29,190 nucleotides of DNA, taken from NCBI GenBank assembly GCA_015657535.1, contig JADHZB010002022.1, forward strand, positions 6,803 through 35,992. The letters are read 5' to 3'. This document shows positions 22,801 through 29,190 of this stretch, one piece after another. Under the pieces are notes generated by a model. That model ran no database searches and was not told the origin of the DNA. It saw nothing but the letters and a program-made list of their open reading frames with translations. This DNA is from Nephromyces sp. MM_2019 (Eukaryota; Apicomplexa; Aconoidasida; Nephromycida). The first letter of the stretch is position 1. The number at the start of each line of letters is the position of its first letter. A program made the position numbers and the translations under genes.

Positions 22801-25481
22801 TGGGACTTTACACACAACACTGAGCAAGTCCTTAACTTCTCACATTTTCTATACACATTTGTTAAGGTTCCTAGTTGGGCGAAACACCTTGCAAATGTGT
22901 GTGCGATCTTATTTATGATACCATCCAATTTAGATTTGATGTTCAAGCCCACTTTTCAAAGATTTTTATTCACCTTATTTTCTTCGAGCCTCTCTGTTTA
23001 CACATTTGCATCATATACAATTTCTAGGCTCATTGTTTTACCCCTCTTGTGTTCATTTTTACTCTATACCAGATTTGGTAAGTTGCAGGAGTGTTTTTCT
23101 ATAAAATGAATTTATTTAGAAAAAACATAAAAATATACACACACTTACAATTAATTTCTTGATTATTTATGATCTACTTTTCTACTTGAATATAATTTTT
23201 AATTTAACTTTTTTGATTCATCTTCCATATTAGCTTTATTATAATTATGTATATGTGTGTAACATAGATATACATATATAATTTTAATATGTAATACATC
23301 CAATTAAACTATATATGCAATACTAACTATATATGTATTATTTAGTTGTATACATATATATATCTTTCCTACATAACTTACTATATCACTATACTATATT
23401 TAAACCTATATATATTTATATATTTATAGTTTAAATATATATATAGATATACAGTTATTATAAAAGTGTGTGTAAATATGAATATATACAGTTATATCTC
23501 TGTATAATATAATGTGTATATATCTATTTATCTTTACAAAATTTGTATCTATAATTAAGTTGTGTAATATGTGATGGATACAGGAATTATGGAATTATAA
23601 TTATTTGTATTTACTATTGTGTGAATTTTAATATGCTTATACACAAACTTTATACTTGCATCTAGATTTTTCAAAATTACACATATATATTTATATATAT
23701 AAGTGTGTGTATATAACCTTTGATTTATCGATACATATTATTGATTCTTTAAAATGTGTATATATATTATGTTCAGCTAGGGCCAGTTTACTATTTTCAC
23801 TCATTTCATCCTTCTCACTCCTTACAACATTCAAAACTACTTACCAATTGATATTTGGGGGATTATTTTTTATTATTTGGTACACACTGGCTTTGAATTG
23901 TGTATCTATATTTGATCCAAGTAAACTTAAACAAAATACACACATTTATTCTATACATCACATATACGATGTATAAAAATATCTATATTTGTTAGACATT
24001 ACTTAATTAATTACATATATTTAAACATAATTTGAAAACGTATCCTTAATCTCAATTTAATGTATTTGAATATATTTTGATAAATCTAATGTTTCTATTT
24101 ATAAACCACACTTCACAGCCCATAAACAAATTTTAGGTATTACACACACTTTATGTTTTTTAATATATATTTTCTGACACATCTTTTTACTAACCAAGCA
24201 TATAAACAATTATCAGACTTACTCTTAGACATCCTCCTAGATGCATAAACATGACCTAAACCCTACAAAATATACATCATCACAATCACCATGTTTTCCA
24301 GCTGTATATATACACATATTAATCAATCATTTTCAAATCCTACACTTACATTGTATAAACACATACCACAAAATATACTTCACACACAACCCAGTTTTCC
24401 TAATCTCATAAAAGTAGCACACACATAAAATTTTTGATATTTTTTATTATTTTTATAGGAAAATCATATCCTCCAAAGTATAAATCATGGTTTTCATTGA
24501 TGAAAACTTTTGTGGGCCTTTGTATACAAATCACTTATAATTATATGGCCTATTTTATTACTTCTTCCATGCTGTTTCAACTCTTACACACAGTCTTACT
24601 CCATATTACTATTGCTATAAAGGAGACATACAAACATCCATCTACACACCCTTTCATATTAAGTCGTTGGTATCTTAAATGTGTACGTTTTTTTATTATT
24701 TTGAATGAAAGAAGGCGAAACAACCATGCACACACACACATTTATTTCCTTCATTATCAATACCATTCGAATAATTGGAAAAAAACAAACTACAGATTAA
24801 AGTGCACAATTAAGGTCACACCCAAATCATACTATTACACACTCCTTGGATTCTTTTTTTTATTTTTATATATCACAGGCATAATCTTACAGGTAGCTTG
24901 GTTTATCTCCTTATTTGTTATATAACCTTAATATGTGTGCATTACTTAGGGATTTAAACTTGTGATTTTAGTGTATGTATGAAGATTGGTGTTTATATAT
25001 GTGTATGTTGATTGATGTATATATATGTGTATGTTCATTGGTGTATATATGTGTATGTAGATTGGTGTATATGTATTGATTGGTGTATATATGTATATGT
25101 TGATTGATGTATATATATGTGTATGTTCATTGGTGTATATATGTGTATGTTGATTGGTGTATATGTATTGATTGGTGTATATATGTATATGTTGATTGGT
25201 GTATATATATGTATATGTTGATTGATGTATATATGTATATGTTGATTGGTATATTTATGTATATGTTGATTGGTGTATATATGTATATGTTGATTGATGT
25301 ATATATGTGTATGTTCATTGGTGTATATATGTGTATGTAGATTGGTGTATATGTATTGATTGGTGTATATATGTATATGTAGATTAGTGTATATGTATGT
25401 ATGTTGATTGGTGTATGTGTAAATTGGTATGTATAGCTAGATTTTTATTTTGATATATGGATATTAACGATATATATATAG

Positions 25482-25513
<32 letters not shown>

Positions 25514-26516
25514 GAAATCCGTATTTTAATTATATGCTATATATTTATATAGATATAACTAGAGCAATGTTTTTTGTTAAATTGGGAAATACATATTAAT
25601 TTATGTGTATACATGTGTATATCGTGATATGAATTAATAATTAGAAGTAGTCACCCTTTACTATCTATTTGTGTGTGTACATTTACAATACTAAATTATC
25701 AAAATATTCATATCTTAATATATGAATATATTGTATACACATTTGCTCTATTCACACATTGAGTATAATAATACACATACACAATTACCCAAATAAGACA
25801 TAAATATAAATATAACTCCATAGTGCCAATATACACACAAAATACACACTTTTAAATAACTACACACATTTACACACAATTAATTGATATACATTATTCA
25901 ACAGTATGCTTCAATTAATAACCCACTTGAAAATTGGCCATTTTTTTACTTATCAATGATTTGTTCGATTTTATTTGCTATAACACTTTGGGTAAGAAAT
26001 TAACACTATATTGTAACATTTTACACACACCCTAACTATCACTTTAAGAACTTTATAGACACACATTTTTGTAAATGTTTACCAATATTTACACATTTTT
26101 AGGCCTTATATTTACACACATATTAATATGTTTAAGCCTCATATATCAAACCATAACTTTCGATAAATCCATCCACACATTCAAACTTTTATATATTTAA
26201 TTAATAAACTATACATACACACAATTTAATATATTGGTTATTCACATCTAACTTAGGATCATATATGTTTGAACAAATAACACATTCACATATATATATG
26301 TGTGTATACATAGAAAATACTTTTGTGGGTATATATTTATAAATAAACTATTTTTCTATATTTACACACACACAGTTTGCTTATTATTCACAAAATAATT
26401 TGTTGTCATTTGACCAACTTTCTATCGTCGACCAATCCAACCCAATTTTAACATCTTCAAAATCAATTCCCCCCGAATTTATACCTAGCACCTATCAACC
26501 CTTTAAAACTGATTAA
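19870..26516 (+). CDS. E2-like domain fused to ALG6/ALG8-type (GT57) glucosyltransferase
   Basis: ALG6/ALG8 enzymes add glucose to lipid-linked N-glycan precursor in the ER. Inferred exons: 19870-20590, 20742-21031, 21485-21656, 21895-21996, 22325-22437, 22753-23077, 23777-23920, 24459-24892, 25905-25991, 26376-26516 (842 residues; all introns GT-AG, phases compatible). Residues 29-180 resemble a ubiquitin-conjugating fold: helix RCRRELSDLK, YPFEPP (115-120), ESWLP with Trp153, then helix TLKILINRL; no Cys lies eight residues before the Trp. GT57 starts at the first membrane segment (about 212-236). It then shows QWNWMM, NNPIKDWY, RPPLFALYSY, IMIDYTQFHYTCVALGL, MALLFDP and FFRGILP, and ends with hydrophobic segments matching the ALG6 C-terminus. 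Family hallmark Asp, LDYPPL Asp and HEK are replaced. ALG6 alone is usually about 510-550 residues. Exon 8 is the least certain. Confidence 0.82.
21211..21420 (+). repeat. Degenerate ACACA/ACATAGAC array inside intron 2 of the E2-like/GT57 gene
   Basis: Runs of CACACA pass into a degenerate array of ACATAGACATACATAAAC-type units. It lies between donor 21032 and acceptor 21484. The long minus-strand open frames here (Val/Cys/Tyr-rich) are repeat artefacts. Confidence 0.9.
24980..25432 (+). repeat. Minisatellite, ~24-bp unit, inside intron 8
   Basis: Variants of TTGATTGGTGTATATATGTA followed by TATG are repeated about 18 times, with TTCATTGG and TAGATTGG variants and some shortened units. The unit length is a multiple of three, so open frames of an eight-residue period (YMYMLIGV type) appear. 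These are not genes. Confidence 0.9.
25482..25510 (+). repeat. TA dinucleotide microsatellite
   Basis: A run of TATATA in intron 8, preceded by a shorter TA run interrupted by GC. Confidence 0.9.
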
Positions 26517-26548
26517 TATATATGTATATATATATATATACATAACAC

Positions 26549-26551
<3 letters not shown>

Positions 26552-26640
<89 letters not shown>

Positions 26641-26690
26641 NNNNNNNNNNNNNNNNNNNNNNNNNNNNNNNNNNNNNNNNNNNNNNNNNN

Positions 26691-26767
<77 letters not shown>
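26552..26767 (+). repeat. Long CA microsatellite containing an assembly gap
   Basis: Pure ACACAC runs lie on both sides of 50 unknown bases. True length cannot be known. The minus-strand Val-Cys open frames (26503-26845) come only from this repeat. Confidence 0.97.
26641..26690. other. Assembly gap (50 N)
   Basis: Exactly 50 unknown bases within the CA repeat; the round number suggests a placeholder rather than a measured length. Confidence 0.99.
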
Positions 26768-26777
<10 letters not shown>

Positions 26778-27729
26778 TACACACAAACACACAGAGACTT
26801 ATCATTTATATAAACACAGATGTTTACAATAACTTGAACACACACTTACTTTTACACACACATAAATATATTTATGACATTGTACAAACACACATATATG
26901 TAACTATAAATATTTAATAAATTACATCACAGAGTTATCACTTATATATGTATAAACACACACACATATAGATTTAATATTTATACACACATATATGCTT
27001 GTCATTATATACAGAGTTGTTTATCACTATATATACACAATCAAAGACTACACACACAAAAACAACCCTTGTATATCTCAAAAATAGTGGTTAAATACAC
27101 ACACATATGTGTAGATTTCTCAGAACACACACACACTTATTTATAATAATAATATTTTTAGTTTACACATTTACATATTTTTAAAATTATTTTTTATTAA
27201 AAATTAACAAATATTAAAGCTAAAAATTTTTACACACACCTTAAAAAATTTTGTATAATTATAAATTTCATAAACGTAATATAATATGTGTGTGTGTATG
27301 TGTGTTGTACTACCTCCCTTTAATAATCACTGTAAACATATACACACCTAATAGATTAATATATACAACACATACACTCTACATTATTTAAATCAATATA
27401 CACACAAGTTATTATACATATTTAGTTAGAGTAAATATAGGGGAATAAATCTATTCAATTTTTATTATTTCCATTACACTCATACACATACACATACACA
27501 TACACACACATACAAAAACACACACACAGAATATAAGCTTATAATATATTATATATATAATAGTTAGTTTGCTTTAGTCTACACACATAAAATGAATCCC
27601 CTTATATATAAGAATGTGTAAAATTGAAATTTTTAATGGAGTCAATTAAATTAATATATACACACACAAAGGTATACTTATATATAAAATTAAAACAGTA
27701 TATATATATATAGTTAAGGGGATGTGTAT

Positions 27730-28085
27730 TTTATAAATAAATGTGTAAATATATTAAATGTGTAAACATGTTTAATGTTTTAAATGTGTTTAATGTTTTA
27801 AATGTGTTTAATGTTTTAAATGTGTAAATATATTAAATGTGTAAATATGTTTAATGTTTTAAATGTGTAAATATATTAAATGTGTAAATATTTTTAATGT
27901 TTTAAATGTGTTTAATGTTTTAAATGTGTAAATGTATTAAATATGTTTAATGTGTAAATATGTTTAATGTTTTAAATGTGTAAATATATTAAATGTGTAA
28001 ATATTTTTAATGTTTTAAATGTGTCAATGTGTAAATGTTTTAAATGTGTAAATGTATTAAATATGTTTAATGTGTAAATGTGTCA
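27730..28085 (+). repeat. AT-rich minisatellite, 17-18-bp units
   Basis: Alternating units of TTTAATGTTTTAAATGTG type and TAAATATATTAAATGTG type, about 20 in all, end just before the 3' end of the minus-strand gene. The two unit types are themselves related, suggesting an older shared unit. Confidence 0.9.
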
Positions 28086-28093
28086 ATATAAAT

Positions 28094-29091
28094 TTATTTT
28101 TTCCTAGCCCTTTTGTTTGATAATTTTGCATTATTTTTTGATGTTTCATTTTTTTTTATAATTAAAAAATCATCATTATCTGACGTACTCTCATCATTTC
28201 CTGATTGTTCATTTTCATTTTCATCCTACACACACACGCACATACAAACAATATATATAAAAAATTAATGAATATATATATATGTATGTATTGTAGAAGA
28301 AAAAAAAATATATAAATATACACACAGAGCTATATATTTCATTTAAAATACATACACACACATAAATATATACATAAATATACATATCTACACTAATACA
28401 CATACTGGGACACATTTTACTTAAACACACAACTACACACATATCCAAATCCTAGATTATATATACATATTGTACATACATTATATACACAAAAACTACA
28501 TACACAATCTATACACATATTCTATATATATATTGTATATACACAATCTATACATATACTCTATATATATATTGTATATACACAATCTATACACATATTC
28601 TATATATATATTGTATATACACGAACTATACACATGTTCTATATATATATTGTATATACACAATCTATACATATACTCTATATATATATTGTATATACAC
28701 AAACTATACACATGTTCTATATATATATTGTATATACACAATCTATACATATACTCTATATATATATTGTATATACACGAACTATACACATGTTCTATAT
28801 ATATATTGTATATACAAAAACTATACACATGTTCTATATATATATTGTATATACACAAACTATACACATGTTCTATATATATATTGTATATACACGAACT
28901 ATACACACACACACATATATATATAATTATATAAAATATACCTCATTTTCAACCTTATCAATTTGTGTGTGTTTCATCGATTTTGTTATTGAGTTTGGAA
29001 TTGTTTTTAGTAAATGTTGAGAGATGTAAGTTTTATATGAACGAGTGAAATTTGCCTTTGTTTTTGAGTCTACCTCATTCATTAAATTATT
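28094..29091 (-). CDS. Last two exons of an unidentified gene with acidic then basic tail, partial
   Basis: Two exon-like segments on the minus strand: 29091-28942 (50 codons, after a TGTGTGTAG acceptor, ending GAG before a GTATAT donor) and 28225-28094 (43 codons plus TAA, after a TGTGTGTAG acceptor). The junction is phase 0. The first exon contains SYKTYISQHLLKTIPNSITK. The last exon opens with an acidic stretch (DENENEQSGNDESTSDNDD) and ends with a basic tail, SNKRARKK, resembling a nuclear localisation signal. SYKTYIS recalls the start of the histone H2B fold, but no H2B core follows, so I do not assign it. Coding-like composition against a background of simple repeats is the main support. 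The 5' part lies beyond the right edge. Confidence 0.6.
28485..28912 (+). repeat. 39-bp tandem repeat (about 11 copies) in an intron
   Basis: Unit of 39 bp beginning TTGTATATACAC, with the middle alternating between CAATCTATACATATACTC and AACTATACACATGTTC types. Copy starts fall at 28533, 28572, 28611 and so on. Because 39 is a multiple of three, long open frames of 13-residue period appear on both strands; these are not genes. It lies in the intron 28226-28941 of the minus-strand gene. Confidence 0.95.
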
Positions 29092-29119
29092 CTACACACA
29101 CACACACACAAATAAATGG

Positions 29120-29144
29120 ATATATATATATATATATATATATA
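29120..29144. repeat. TA dinucleotide microsatellite
   Basis: A TATATA run just upstream (minus strand) of the acceptor at 29092. The last 45 bases of the window beyond it show no clear exon. Confidence 0.85.
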
Positions 29145-29190
29145 ATTCAAATATGAACGATCTGTGTTTGTATTTAATTTCATTTATTTT

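Larger units (their letters stand above)
26517..28093. other. Repeat-rich spacer between convergent genes
   Basis: Lies between the stop of the E2-like/GT57 gene (+) and the stop of the rightmost gene (-), so it should carry both 3' ends. It consists of CA/TG and TA simple repeats, a minisatellite and an N gap. No exon-like stretch was seen. Confidence 0.6.

Noticed and set aside
24893..24925. Stop at 24923-24925 as the C-terminus of the GT57 gene
   Set aside because: A phase-0 donor at 24893 joins to exons at 25905 and 26376 that continue the ALG6-like C-terminal hydrophobic segments and end in a clear stop.
25104..25340. Open frames with an eight-residue YMYMLIG-type period on both strands
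   Set aside because: Artefact of the 24-bp minisatellite within intron 8.
26503..26845. Minus-strand open frames made of Val-Cys repeats
   Set aside because: They are translations of the CA microsatellite and run through the 50-N gap.
28470..29020. Long overlapping open frames on both strands (Tyr/Ile-rich, 13-residue period)
   Set aside because: They come from a 39-bp tandem repeat whose length is a multiple of three, inside an intron.

Overview
The window is AT-rich nuclear DNA from a eukaryote with spliceosomal introns, most likely an apicomplexan or close relative. The main support is a single-chain proton-translocating transhydrogenase in beta-then-alpha order, an arrangement known from apicomplexans and Entamoeba. 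A chromovirus (Ty3/gypsy) remnant and a cluster of TGCATGCA motifs (a known ApiAP2-type site) fit this. No species can be named from the sequence alone.

Layout. 1-333 (-): the 5' end of an unidentified gene running off the left edge. 334-1332: a purine-rich flank, an imperfect direct repeat and the TGCATGCA cluster. 1333-2497: a broken, 5'-truncated chromovirus integrase/chromodomain remnant ending at a possible 3' LTR boundary. 2640-9475: a field of diverged repeats, including an element with about 350-bp terminal inverted repeats and four copies of a core repeat, two of which form a large inverted repeat. 9476-14206: AT-rich DNA with no recognisable gene. 14207-17413 (+): the transhydrogenase, two exons. 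17414-19869: AT-rich spacer. 19870-26516 (+): a ten-exon gene joining an N-terminal ubiquitin-conjugating-enzyme (E2)-like domain to an ALG6/ALG8-type (GT57) multi-spanning glucosyltransferase. 26517-28093: repeat-rich spacer between convergent genes. 28094-29091 (-): the last two exons of a gene with an acidic then basic tail, whose 5' part lies beyond the right edge.

The most unusual item is the E2-like/GT57 fusion. All nine inferred splice junctions keep frame, and the exons follow the order of ALG6 segments. The E2-like part has no cysteine at the expected catalytic position. The GT57 part lacks the aspartate of the GD(Y/F)EAQRHWME motif, the aspartate of LDYPPL and the HEK triplet. It may be a double pseudoenzyme on the ER membrane, or a strongly diverged enzyme.

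The genes do not form an obvious pathway. The transhydrogenase couples proton movement to NADPH supply in an organelle membrane, and the fusion protein belongs to the ER N-glycan or ER quality-control setting. From about 21.2 kb rightwards the DNA becomes rich in CA/TG and TA simple repeats and minisatellites, many inside introns. This explains most of the long spurious open frames there.
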